DNA from: Asterias amurensis
Taxonomy: Eukaryota > Echinodermata > Asteroidea > Forcipulatida > Asteriidae
Direction of reading: 5' to 3'
DNA: 64,000 nt
NCBI RefSeq assembly: GCF_032118995.1
Contig: NC_092660.1
Span: 1,813,501 to 1,877,500, forward strand
In this document: piece after piece, positions 46,231 through 59,500 of the stretch
How positions within the stretch are numbered: position 1 is the stretch's first letter
Layout of the letters: each line of letters opens with the position of its first letter
Made by a program: the position numbers and the translations under genes
The notes under the pieces: model-generated
Seen by the model: only the letters and a program-made list of their open reading frames with translations
The model's database searches: none
What the model was told of the DNA's origin: nothing

Positions 46231-46541
46231 ATTACTCATAAAAATTGTTATTTAATATACATGATACTTTTATACATTTTTTATCAGGGTAGGGAAGTAT
46301 CCCACAGAATTTGCTGAGCTGAACAATTTACTTAGCAAACAGTTATCTTTTAAACCCTCCTACATGTAATGTCTGACCACTCTGTACCATCCGCAACGGT
46401 ATTAAACTGATAAAGGACTTTAGACACTATCTCAAGTTTTGATCCATGGACAAAAAATACACGGTTCCAATTGGTGTTGACTTCCAAAAAGTTCACAGCA
46501 GGGTTTAAATCAGGGCTCAATTTCAATGGCTCTGCTAATCG

Positions 46542-46921
46542 TTAAAAACACTGGACACTGTTGGTAATTGTCAAAGACCAGTCTTCTCACTTGGTGTGTC
46601 TCAACATTATGCATAAATTAACAAACCTTTGAAAATTTGAGCTCAATTGGTCGTCGAATTTACGAGATAATAGTGAAAGAAAAAAACACCCTTGTCACAC
46701 GAAGCTGTGTGCTTTCAGTTGCTTGATTTTGAGACCTCAAATTCTAAATCTGAGATCTCAAAAACAAATTCGTGGAAAATTACTTCTTTCTCAAAACCTA
46801 TTTTACTTCAGAGGGAGCCGTTTCTCACAATGTTTTATACAATCACCCTCTCCCCATTACTCATTGCCAAGTAAGGTTTTAATAATTAGTTTGAGTAACC
46901 AATAGTGTCTACTGCCTTTAA
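46542..46921. mobile_element. MITE family A, full-length copy
   Basis: TTAAAAACACTGGACACTGT at the left; CCAATAGTGTCTACTGCCTT and TAA at the right. It sits inside an older element whose ends are at 46509-46541 and 47075-47098. Confidence 0.75.
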
Positions 46922-46990
46922 TTTTTATCTACAGGATTCCAAATGTTATCTTGCATACGCGGTGGGCTTGGTCCACTTTCATGGTGAAGC

Positions 46991-47074
46991 TTAAAGGCAG
47001 TGGACACTATTGGTAATTACTCAAAATAATTTATAACGGTAACTCGACCGATCCAAGGCAACGTGTTCCTTTAA
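46991..47074. mobile_element. Hybrid of MITE A left end and MITE B right end
   Basis: The left 45 bases are family A (TTAAAGGCAGTGGACACTAT, TGGTAATTACTCAAAATAAT). The right 40 are family B (AACGGTAACTCGACCGATCC, AAGGCAACGTGTTCCTTTAA). TTAA is at both ends. Confidence 0.75.
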
Positions 47075-47264
47075 GTAGCTCTATGAAATTGGGCCCTGGT
47101 GATGAAGACAACACTTGCCTTTCATATTTGAGGCTTAGCTACCCTTAACAAATACAAATATCATGCACGTATCAGTTCTCCTATGCAGTGGTAATTACTT
47201 TTTTGAGGGAAAATGGATTAATTTAACAGTGGGCTGAAAAATGCTGGTACTAAAAATAGCATAA

Positions 47265-47732
47265 GAGGCACTCAACACTTTTGGTAATTACTCAAAATAA
47301 TTAATAGCATCAAAAACGTACTTGCTAACAAGCAATGAAGAGCTGTTGATACTATAAAACATTGTGAGAAAGTTTTTGAGTTAGAATTCTCATTCAAATA
47401 GGCATCTGAAAGCAAACAAATTTGTGCAACAAGGGTGTTTTTTCTTTCATTATTATCTTGAAATTGACCAATTGAGTAAAACTTTCACGGATTAGTTATT
47501 TTAAGCATTTGTTGGAATTCACTAAGTGAGAATACTGGTCTTTGACAATTACCAAAGGTGTCCAGCCGTTGATTTCACCAAACTCATCCTAACTTAGGAT
47601 TAATATTAGGATTTAGGACGAGTTAAGTTCCCTATCTGCAAGCGTATGACGCATTGTACCCATCCTAAGTTTGGACGGGTTACTCCTCCTAACTCGAGAT
47701 AGTTTCGTGAAATCGGCCGCAGTGCCTTTAAA
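47265..47732. mobile_element. MITE family A with a MITE C inserted near its right end
   Basis: Family A runs from GAGGCACTCAACACTTTTGG to ACCAAAGGTGTCCAG. Family C follows (TTGATTTCACCAAACTCATC ... TCGTGAAATCGGCCG), and the A end resumes as CAGTGCCTTTAA. CAG is repeated at the junction. Confidence 0.7.
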
Positions 47733-48597
47733 CCCTTATGAAAATACAAGTCAGTAAGTTCCACTTTGTACAAAGAAAGTTACTCCCTTTAAGATTACAA
47801 AAAAAGATACATGTATACACAGTATACATTATAAACAATTGTACTGCAGACATGTGTCTGTTAAATTTCTTACATTGTACATGGTATTTTATATACACAG
47901 GCCCAAAGTTCACTAGACCAGGGGTGCGTTCCACTTGCGCAAACATATCGCAACCATACACGCAAACATTTTTTATCATTGGAATGATCGGTTGCGCCCT
48001 CGTGATGTCAATATGGCAGTGCTGTGTAATGAAGATGGCAACACGGTGTAAGGATTTTTTTGTAACATTGGTTTGTGTTGTATTGAAGGTTCTCATTTGT
48101 ACATCATGACATCAACTGATTAAGTGGTTATTTCAACTCCACCTGACTGCGTTATTAACCACCGAAAACACACTTTAAGCATGTTTGTGACAAGAAAATA
48201 ATATCACCTGCGTATCTTGTTGTAGTCAGCCTTTTTAAAATCACCCACCAACACCTTAGAAGTACGTTCCCATATGGTTGCCAACAGTGGCGGTGCACAA
48301 CTCGTTCATCTCAAAATTTCATAAAATGGTATATTGAGTTTTATTGGTGATAATATGTTCCACATTAAATGGGTAAGATATCTTTGAATTTGTTATGAAA
48401 ACATTTAAAAAAAATCAGGATGTGTGCTGTTTAATAATAAAAATTTACGGATCAATATAAACTTGTCGCTGTTCATTTGTTTGGTTTGCTTGGTTAATTT
48501 TAACAGTCCTCGTCCTGGTACTAGGGTTCGTTAGCATTGAGTTGTGGAAGACAGCCTACTCTCCAATCCTCTGTTGTTCAAGTTCACACTAATAGCT

Positions 48598-48967
48598 TAC
48601 AGGCACTGGACACCTTTGGTAATTGTCAAAGACCTAGTATTTGCACTTGGTGTATCCCATTATACACATAAAATAACAAACCTATGAAAAGTTGGACTCA
48701 ATTGGTCATCGAAGTTGCAAGAGAATAATGAAAGAAAAACCACCCTTGTTGCACAATTCGGTGCTATCAGATACCTAATAAAATACTTCAGGCCTGAAGT
48801 CTTTTAATATTTGAATGATAAACTACCTCTTTTTCAAAAACTACGTTACTTAAAACTTTTTATCACAATGTTTTATACTATCAGCAGCTCTTCATTGCTT
48901 GTTACCAAGTCAGTTTTTATGCTAATAATTATTTTCAATAATTACCAATAGTGTCCAGTGCCTTTAA
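48598..48967. mobile_element. MITE family A, full-length copy
   Basis: TTACAGGCACTGGACACCTT at the left; TACCAATAGTGTCCAGTGCC and TTTAA at the right. Confidence 0.75.
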
Positions 48968-49544
48968 AATTTTAAGTTCAAGATCGACATCAGGCGCAGC
49001 AGGCCTGGAATGTTGCCTTTGTTTTGGCCTTGGTGCCCCTTCGAAACTTTCCTGTAGACTTTAAGATTTCCCAGTGGAAGTGCCCTTTGCAAAACGAAAA
49101 TGGCCTTGCCCTCTTGTAGATGAAATTCCAGGCCTGGCGCAGGCTTAACTTCCATCATGCTGGCCTTCCCAAGGGCTCAAATTATGGAGGAAAAAAGTTC
49201 TAAGACTGCAGGGCTTGTAGCTTGAAAATATTTACTGGACCAAAATTTCTTTCACAAAACCTGAACCAAATGAGAAAGACTTTTCTACACAGTTACTCAT
49301 AAAAATACTTATCAAGTTTTTTTTAAAGCGCTTTATTCACCCGAAGGGCGTCTCAAAACGCTTCCAACATTATTACCCCTGGTCCCTGGTCACTGGGCCT
49401 TAAATCATTCTTTAAACTATCTGAGCTCCCTGGGGAGTACACAACTTGTGTTAACATGTTTATATGTATACTGTTTATTTGAACGAGCACTAAAGATAAC
49501 ATCTCATTTGTCTTAAGGTATTACTCAACACAATTGTGGCGTGT

Positions 49545-49835
49545 CATGTCCGAGTGGTTAAGAGCACCGAATTCAAGCTCTGGTGTTTGACCAGCAGAGT
49601 GTGGGTTCGAATCCCGGTTGTGACACTTGCTAGGTCAAATTGGGGAGGTAGTGCTTTCTGCTCTACCAGCCAGGCTTCGGACTGATGATACCCAAGCCTA
49701 CATCCGTATGGACTGTAAAAGGGGCAACCCTGTTTCAGCCCTAGGAGCAGGTGGCAAAAGACTCTGAAAAAAAATGATTGTAGCCCACACCTTGAAGTGG
49801 CCTTCAGGCCTTGTGTGTCTGGCGACGTGCATAAA
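49545..49835 (+). mobile_element. tRNA-headed SINE (family 4)
   Basis: Head GTCATGTCCGAGTGGTTAAG, AGCACCGAATTCAAGCTCTG and B box GGGTTCGAATCCCGG, a serine/leucine-type head with a long variable arm. The body (GGCTTCGGACTGATGATACC, CAGGTGGCAAAAGACTCTG, GGCCTTGTGTGTCTGGCGAC) differs from SINE family 2 though the head is the same. Confidence 0.7.
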
Positions 49836-50586
49836 CAAAAATTATAACAAAATTGAATAATATTGAATACCCGTAGACTCAAAGTCAGCATTTGAACAGC
49901 ATTTTTTTTTTTTTTTACAGAGCGAGGTACATTTACGAAACGGCCCACAAGCACGCACTGAAATACTCATCCAATCCAATTAGAACATTCCTACCGTTCG
50001 GATGTTTGAGATTTGAGAGACTCTCTTAATAATAATAATAGTGGCTTCTTGTATATATCCATCACTCAGTGATGCTCCTAGTGCTGTAACATACAGTAGG
50101 GAGGTTTCTAGGCGACGTCACCACTTAGGGTTTATTTCATGCTCACATATGACGTCTGCGCGTACGTACCTGAAGAGAAAAATGGTAACTTCACGTATGC
50201 TTAAAACGTGAGATTCTAACAACACAATTTTCTGACGTTCACGTTCACGTATTTGCTCGCGCAACATGCAGCTAAACCTCAATAGTATTTCCTGCAAGGT
50301 ATGTGGGACTACAGTTGAATTATGAGACTTATTACTTTATCGCACCATGTAATGGTTTACAAGGTTCTGTGGCGCAATATGCTGCCAATCAGACCAGAAA
50401 CACATGGGCGAACCCCGTCTCTTTTTGATAAGTGCACTGGGTTCTTTTACATGCGTAGAACATTCCTACAGGGCCATGATTTGTGACACTCTTCCAGCCC
50501 AGAAAATCGCAGAGGTCAGCCGATCATCTCTGCCGCCCTCTTGCAACCCGAAAAAAAACAGACGACTTATCTCGCAGAAGATGTCG

Positions 50587-53500
50587 CTACTCATAGTAGA
50601 CCAGCCTTATGTCATACATGTAGACAACTGAATCCTTTTCACCGGTGTCCATCTGGATGAATCTATGGTTGACATGCTTAACGAATCTCAGCGTCTCCTT
50701 GTCACGGTACACCAATGACAGGGCGTTGCTCTCAGGGCATATGCTGAGAAGCTGCAGAAGAAAAATAAAGATGTGGAAGGAAGGGATGGAGTCAAAATCT
50801 TTATGGAAGAAAATAAAGCTCCCTGGGGAGTATACAGCCCTGAGTTGCCATGGCGCTCCAGTGGGTTTTCATTCAAAAAATTGGGGTGTCATGACCGAGC
50901 GGATAAGAGCACCGAACTCGAGCTCTGGTGTTTCTGTTCAGCAGAGTGTGGGTTCAAATCCTGGTCGTGACACTTGTGTCCCTGAGCTAGACTCTTTACT
51001 ATAACGCTTCTCTCCACCCAGGAGTAAATGGGTAGAGACTTGTGGTTGGTTTAGCTTAGTGTGCTACTTATTTGGCGGCACAGGCTGTATACTCCCCAGG
51101 GAGCTGAGATGGTTAAAGGAATGAAATGGCCATGTGGTCAGGGTTATAATGTTGAAAGCGCTCTGAGACATGGTTTATAAAGCGCTGTATAAAAACCAAA
51201 TATTATTATAGGATTTGAATATTAACTGTACTACCACGGAGTCAGTTCTATTATTATTATACACAATATCAACCTCCACCCTCACAGATACCCCTTGGTG
51301 AAGAGAAGCATTTATAGTAAAACATCTTGCTTAAGGACACAAGTGTGATGACCGGGACTCGAACCCACACTCTGATGACTTAACCACCAGAACTTGAATT
51401 CAATGCTCTTAACCACTCGGCCACAACACCCCACAAGAAAAGATGGCACTTGTGTTCTTTTAAAAAAGAAGTGATAAACTGAAAAACCTCTTTACCTCAT
51501 CATCCTCTGCCTTCGCAATGTATGTGATGTATCCACCATGATCCATTTGCCAGCCTAGAAGAAAATGGTACAAGAATATTGAAAATCTTTGTCACAGGTT
51601 ACGTTTTAACAGTAAAGCGCAGCGGACTGAAGTTCATGTGTTTCTGATCAGCAGAGTGTTGGTTCAAGTCCCTGTCGAGACACTTGTATCCCAGAGCATG
51701 ATGCTTTACCATAATGCTTTGTTCTTCGAATGTACTGGCTAAAAGAACCCACAACACTTATCATAGAAGAGTAGGGCTAAACCTGGTGTTTCTGGTTCAC
51801 AAAGCAAGCATCCTTGTTTATAGGTTACCTCAGGTTTGCGAGGTACAGTGATCAAGTTCACTTGAAGGCACCATAGGTTTCATTACCAGATATATATAGC
51901 GTTCAATTAGCTTCCCTGGGTCGACCCTGCGGTGCTCACTCGGGTGAGCCCCTGACAAGAGCTAATCGAACGATCACTCACCCTCTCATGGTGACATCAT
52001 GCACCTCAGGCCAGCCCCAAGTGACCCACTCCACACGCAGGGCACTTGGGGCTGACCCAGGTGAGCCCTTGTAACCATGTCAAAGCTATTCAAACTTACC
52101 GGGGGCAGACAGGGGGCAACCCAGGGAAGCTAATCAAATGCAACCTAAAACATACTTCTCTTCTTTCATTACATTTTGAAGGGTCAATAAGGGTTTGAGA
52201 AAATCCTGAAATCAACTTAAAATCCAGGGAAATAACAAGCCAGTAAACAAGAAAAACCATATCAAAATACCTATAGGGCAGTTGAACTGTATGACAGCAT
52301 CCAGAGCAAACTCGGACCCTTCTGTGTCGGTGTCGTGCATCAGTGTGTAGCAACCATGTGACCAGCGTCTCACCTCAGCTCGACATCTTGGATTACACAC
52401 AGGCTTGGGTTCTACAACGACAATTTCAGCTGTGGTAAAGATAATTTCAGATGTGATAAAGACAATTTCAGTTGTGGTAAAGACAATTTCAGTTGTGGTA
52501 AAAACAATTTCAGATGTGGTAAAATCAATTTCACTTGTGGTAAAGACAATTTCAGTTGTGGTAAAAACAATTTCAGTTGTGGTAAAGACAATATCACTTG
52601 AAATTACCAAAAGTGTCCAGTGCCTTTGGGTAGGAAGAATATCCCGCCTGAATCCTACTCACTTGAGTTACCGGTATCTTCTTCTTGTTCTTGACTTTCC
52701 TCCTCTGCTTTCTCATCTTTCTCCTCCACTTTCTTATCACTCCCCTCCTTCCCCGCCTCTGCCTCCTCTGCCCTCTCCCCCTCCTCCTCTTCATCATCAT
52801 CATCACTGTCATTGTCCGGCGCACTCTCGTGTAACTTCAGCCCGGTAAAGTTAGACATTGTTAGAAACATGTGTTCAGATTGCAGAACCTTCAGGCACTC
52901 TTGCACTACCTCGGGTAATGTTGATCTGTCAGCCCTCTCATAATTTCTATAGTTTCAGCAAAACAAAAACAATAATAATTGTATTGTAATATGTTTTATT
53001 CCAAACTGGAACATACCCCATAACCATGGGGAGGGTTTACAATATTGTAAAAATAAATTACAGTAAATGAACAAGTCATACGGAAAGGAATTTTAACTGA
53101 GAACAAAAAAAACATACATTAGAAAAGCATAATCGCACAGTTTGATTTTCTTTTAAAACAGTAAATAAAAAGACATACTTGGCAACGCAATAGCCTCGTT
53201 GGGAGTGTCCATAAAAAACTTAAACCTATCTTTCCTACCAAGAATTTCAAAGCCTTTGTATAGATTAAAAATAAAACACATGAATATAGCACCGAATCAT
53301 TTGCGAAATTTATCCCAGGCGCTTTACAATTGAACAAGAAAAACTATATCATTTAACAACAAGCAAAGTAAATCATGCAAAATCCAAAAGTTTGATCAAA
53401 TGTGATCATTATAGAGCAATAAAGGATAAAGTATAAGGATATAAGCAATCAATCACAACAGTAAAAATCATGTAAAATATAATAATTCAGAAAATGTTAC

Positions 53501-56500
53501 CAAAAGACCCACTAAGGAAAAATACTTTAACTGAAATCAGTGTAAAATGATTTGTAGTGCACAAAACATTCAATTCAGTTCAATTCAATTCATTCAATTC
53601 TTATTCAATTCAATTCAAAAATGGTTTATTAAAACATGACCCGCAGTTAAAAAACTGAATTGCACATGTCAACATCATAATATGTTAAAAAAATTACATC
53701 AAGTAGAAGTAAACAAAGAAAAGGACATCAAATAAGAAATTATTATTATATACATTGGCAAAAATACATTGGTAAAAAAAACCAGTAGGCACAATTATTA
53801 AATATACACACATAACTATATTAAAAGGCATTTAACAGCCTAACATACCTTTTATTTGCTGGCCCTCTCCTTTCCCACCTGATGTCGGCGCTTTCTAAAG
53901 CCTCACATATCATCTCATACTTTGCCTCCTATAATCAGAATCAAAAAAGATTCAAATAAATAATTGACAAATTGTCACATCACATGAGGTAATTAAACAT
54001 CAGGGCCAAGTTTCATGGCTCTGCTTACCTCTGCTTACCGCAGAAATCTGCGCTTACAACCACCATTCTCCGCAACTGCCAAATTGCTGCGCTAGCTGTG
54101 TAAGCATAGAATGCCCAACATCGTTGAGTACATATGTGCACATCAAAAATTCCCTGCTAATCTGTGAAATACGCTTGATGTAAGCTCGGCATTTCCTGCT
54201 TCTGTAAGCCCCGATTATTTTCTTTTGGTAAGCTAAGACATGAAATTGGGACCTGATAGCAACAGTGGCTAAAATTCACATGACGTCAATTAGTAGGGCG
54301 TCCTCGCCTAGAGGTCAAAAGGAGGTTGGTCATTGGCTAATCCTGTGCGCAGAGCGTACAAATATTTCCTTTTTGATTGTTTTGTCATCAGTTGTCCATT
54401 TGCCTTGAAGATGGCTGCTGAATGACGTCAGTGCATAAAGTCTATTGCCCCAACTGTTGTCAAAGTTGTTCAGAAAGTCTTACTTCAAAAAAAGCAGAAG
54501 CGCTCAGAAAACTACACTCACATGGAGCATTCCCCGGGTTCTCCTTCGTGAACGCTAAACTTACCGAAAGAAAGTTCTCCAGTTCGATCTCCGAATCATT
54601 GGTGAATCTATCCTGGATTTCTGATTGGTTGAGAACATCCAAATACAGTGGATTGACCCAGTGGTAGATTTCGTCATCCTAGAAGAATTATTGGGCATAA
54701 GAAGTTTACATATCAGTTTGAATGTCTGAAACACAGTGATGGGTTTAAGTTGACCCACATACATGACATTTAACCCTTATGTTACACTCGGGCTCCCAGT
54801 TTTACCCCCAAAATGCCCTTAACCAGAGGCCCCTGGTACACCCGGTACCTAATGGGTACTGGGAGGTTGTTTCACATTTGGGGAGCAACATAGGTGAAAG
54901 CCTGGTTGTGACCAGATGAGAGTGTTCTGATGGTTGAGTGTTCGGTTAGGCGTGTAACGTCGGAAGCTGATTGCAAGCTTGCCAGTGGTAGTTTGTAGAG
55001 AGCAGGACAAGATGATAAGTAGCCTGGCGCTATTCCTAGAAGTAACTAAAACTTTGAAAGTAACTCTCTTTGACTGGAAGCCAATGTTACTACTAAAGGT
55101 GTCGCGCGGTCATATTTCATAGCACTGCAAATCAGCTTGGCTGCCAAGTTTTTTGATGCGTTGAAGGCATTGGATGTCTTAAGTACTATAAATCAAGCGC
55201 AAGATTAGTTCACCTGCTTCAAAGAGACAAGTATATAAAGTTGATGAGCTCGACTTGAGACATTGTGACCATGGGTTTTTTTTCATTGTAGAAATTCAAC
55301 TGTGCCATCCAGGCAGATCCTGGGCAGCTCGAACAATTTGATCGTGTTATAGGCCGATGGTGTAGAGGTCGTCTATTAGCTGTGATATGATATCACTTAC
55401 CTCGATTGTATAGTGTGGATGAAGTTCAGGTTTAGGTTCGATGTATGGCGTTGGTCTGTCAATTGGCGAGCCATGGAACCAGCCACTGACCGACAGACGA
55501 CACTTGTCCTCACACAGCACCTCTGCTACCTGGTCAAATAATGTCAGAAATGTGGTCAGGGGTGGATTTCACAAAGGTAGTCCCTAACTTAGGACTAGTC
55601 CTAGACAATACTAAGTTAGGATGAGTTACTGGTCCTAACTTAGGACCAGTCCTATCTCTTAGCATTGCCAAGGACTAGTTCTAAGTTAGGACTACCTTTG
55701 TGAAATCCACCCCAGGAAAATGTCAGCCTTAATCCGGTAAGCATAAAGTTGTTGTGCTTAGCTAGTATATGTTGTGCTTATAAGCAGCTCCATGAAATTG
55801 GGCCAAGTAAGCAGGGCCATGAAACGCGGGCCCTGCACCCGCACTCCCTTTACTCAGACTCGAATTGTTGTTACAGAAACAGTTTGAAAAAGTGCCACAT
55901 TCCGAGTCTCACCTGATGAAACGACACCGGGTTTACTTCGAAGAACACAAAGTTATTCCATTTGGGAAAAAGAGACTTTACAACCTTGCTCGGCTGACCA
56001 TGCTCTGCAAAAATACAAAAACAAAATGTGGTAACAAATTTCCTGAAGCAGTCATGCAATTTGTGTAGACTGATTTGAAGGTTTGCACGGTGGAGGTACA
56101 ACATTAAATAACAATAAGTTTGGGAAGACTGGTGCGACTAGTGTCAAAGTCATGACTATTGCTTTATTCGAGTCGCGTCTAACATGTTTAAGCAGCTCCA
56201 TGAAAATGGGTCCAGCAAAAATTCCATGAAGTTCACACTGTTGTGACGAGTGCCCTACTCACTTTTGGCTTAGCACGGTATTTTGCTTAACAGCTTTATG
56301 ATATTGGGCCCACGCTTTGTCTGAGTGCGCTTACCGTCAACATTGAAGAGGTCCAGCGATCCGCCATCTTGCTCTGTCCAGCTGGGTAGGAGGTAGAAGA
56401 TAAAAGCGATTCGTCTGCCACCAAGTTCGTCGTCGTGGCAGAGAAGGGCATCTGTAAATCACAATTTCAAAAACCAAATGATAGATAACATTTCACAATT

Positions 56501-59500
56501 TGTTGAAAAGCACTGGACACCTTTGGAAATTGTCAAAGACCAGTGTTCCAACTTGGTGTGTCCCAACACTCAATTGGTCATAGTATAGTTGCAAGAGCAT
56601 AATAAAAGAAAAAACATCCTTGTTGTCCAAATCAGATGACTTTAAAAGGCTTCAAGCCTAAATGTTTGAGTGAGAAATTGCCTGTTACTTCAGAGAGAGC
56701 CGTTTCTCACAATGTTTTATACAATCATCATTTCTCTATTGCTCGTTAAGTTTTAATGGTAACAATTATTTTAATTACTAATAGTGTCCAGTGCCTTTAA
56801 TAAACAAATTGTATTCCTAAATGAATGATACACAAGTGGTTTTTGTAAAAAGTTCATTGCTCCAATTATCTAGTTTTGTGCTCAAAAAATTTGATTTAGA
56901 AATAGTCCTCTATACTTAGCCCAATTTCATAGAGCTGCTAAGCACAAAAATTTGCTTAGCATGAAATTTCTTCCTTGATAAAAACAGGATTACCGACCAA
57001 ATTTCCATGAGATTTTCAGGATAAGCAAACAACAGCTGAATACCAGTAACAAGCAATATGCAACAAATGGAAGTTTGGTTGGTAATCCTGTTTTTATCAA
57101 GGAAGAAATTTCATGCTAAGCAAATGTTTGTGCTTAGCAATGAGCTATGAAACAGGGCCCTTGTCTTCCTACCTGTGTAGTTGTACTTTGAACAAGTCAT
57201 ATCCACTGTGTCGTTCAGTGCTATACCCGTAACTTCCCTCAGCCAACACAAGAAATCTTCGTACAAAAACTTTCTGAAAGAAATTAACAAAGATTTGTTC
57301 ATTATCCTCTGGATTAATTTCCACTTTTTCTAACTTCTTTATAAAGTCTTTACAAAAGTTTCCTGAAAAGATTTGTTTAAATAAGTACAAAAATCTACAC
57401 TTGTGCATCTGACTTTATATTTGTTTCATTTATAAACGTTAACCAAGATTCGCTTTTATTTGCAGCTATACATGTACTAAGAATTATTGTTAAATGTATT
57501 TAAAGGTTTACTTTTACTTTTATTAAGGGAATAAAAGGGTAGGGACGAGTTCTTAAACATCTGTTTAAAACAGGCAGGGTCACAGGCAGGCGATAAAGGA
57601 CCGAGTCGAAGGCGATAAAGGCCCTCGCCTTCAGCCCGGGCCTTTATCCCCTGGCCACACCCCTGCAGGGTCGCCGAAAGACGTAATAAAGTAGGAAACT
57701 CTGTAAAAATGGATGGTGCATTTTTATGAGACAGTTTTCGGATATGCTTTTGTGCATGTAGTAATGCATCCTTATATCCATGGGCTAAAATGAGGAGGCG
57801 AGATTGTCACCCCTGGGAACGAGGTTGTGGGCTAACCCGCACAAATGCTATCCGAAAACAACCGGTTATAAACAGCTCCAGCTGGTCATTATCAACCAAA
57901 TATACACCCCTTACGTGACGCGCTCTCCACCAATAGGAATAATGAAACTGTCTGGGATATTTATGAATGAAACTTCAAAATGAATAATAAAAAGAAAAAA
58001 TACCCAATAATGCCAAGACAAAAAGTATGGTCACAACAGTATTTTTTGTATAGTTCCCTACCTCACTCACCTTAATCCAATGATGTGAGGGGATGAATAA
58101 TTTTGCAGTGCACCAGACTGTTTGGAAATAAACAAAATACATTAATTATTGACAAGGGGTGATCAATTTCACAGCACCACTCATTTTGCAAAGGGCACTT
58201 CCATTGGAAAATCTTAAAGTCAATGGGAAACTTTTGAAGGGGCACCAAGGCCAAAACCAGGGGGCAACGGAAGCTGTGGCCTGCATGTAACTCCAGGCCT
58301 GCCACTTTATAAGCCTTTAACTATATAAGTGGGTCTGGATCATAGCAAGAGTTTACATATTTCTGAGCCACCTTAGAGGTACGTACACAAGGTTGTGGGT
58401 TCGAATCCCCAGCTAACCGCTGATTTCAAAAAGACTAGATTAAATGTTGTCGTCTAGTTACTGAATCACAATTTGTATGAGAGAGGTTGTTTCCAGCTTG
58501 ATGTTTATTTTCCCTTGTGGGAGTTTGCCAAGTTCCCTTGAAGATCATCTAAACAAACAAACAAACTCCTAGAACTATGAGGTTCGTTCCGCTACCAAAT
58601 CCACGTGGAGACGATGAGTACCTCAGATGTAGCCCCTACCTGCTGAAATTTGTAGAGATCATTGGACTTTTCTTTGAAGGGCAACCCGAGAAGATCATCT
58701 TTAAGACCCTGTAAAAAATTGGTGTCCGTCACAAAGTTGGGAAGTACACAGCAACTGAAGGGGTCATTGTGTAGTTTAGCTCCACTTTCTGAGAGTACAA
58801 ACAAGAAAATATTAACAAATAACAAGCGGAAAAACTGAAGACGCACCAGGCTTGCTGTGTCATCTTATCAAGATCATGCTGCTAATTGACTAATCCTACT
58901 CCTAGAACTAGGTTCGTTCCGCTATCGTCTCCACCATAGAGACCACTCTAAACAAACCTCATATTCATACTGCTAATTGTAATACATATTATATGGAAAT
59001 ATTAAGTTCATTCTCTTCTGCTCTCACATTTGACTTTGCTACTTCCATTGCATTCAGTACTTTGGCAGTAAGTTTTGTGTGACTATGGATGGGCGTTTTA
59101 TAAGGCTTCATTTAGCCTTCATTATGCAGAGCCCGAATCTGCAGATAAACAGGTAAACAGGTAATGTCTGTTGGTCCAATCCACTACGTATCTATACCAT
59201 CACCATGGCCATACGGGGTGGATTGGACCAATTTATGGGACCAAGTATAGTCTAGCTCTAGTACTGCAGTAGACAAAATGAGAGAACAGAGTGGCATCGA
59301 GAAAGAGAACATGTGTAACGCGAGACGTAAGGACTAAGGTTTATCTCGAATAGCAAAATATCAAGAGAGGGCGCTGTTGAACCCACACAAAGGTATAGGC
59401 CATGTGTGCGAACACATTGCATTGCGGTTCTGAATCGCAATAAACCTTGACCGAACACGCCCAACACTCAACAGATCTATACATATGCATGCACAGACCA

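Larger units (their letters stand above)
45601..50586. other. Gene-free interval packed with nested repeats
   Basis: No exon is supported between the transporter 3' flank and the OGFOD1 stop. Contents in order: a GGCAACA-rich dispersed repeat split by a MITE E relative (45700-46230), an outer MITE holding MITE A and a hybrid element (46509-47098), MITE A holding MITE C (47265-47730), MITE A (48598-48967), a dispersed repeat (48990-49140), a SINE 2 tail (49318-49455) and a tRNA-headed SINE (49545-49835). Confidence 0.6.

Noticed and set aside
52405-52848. 147-residue open frame on the plus strand
   Set aside because: It is made from the 21-bp tandem repeat and the antisense of OGFOD1 exon 10.
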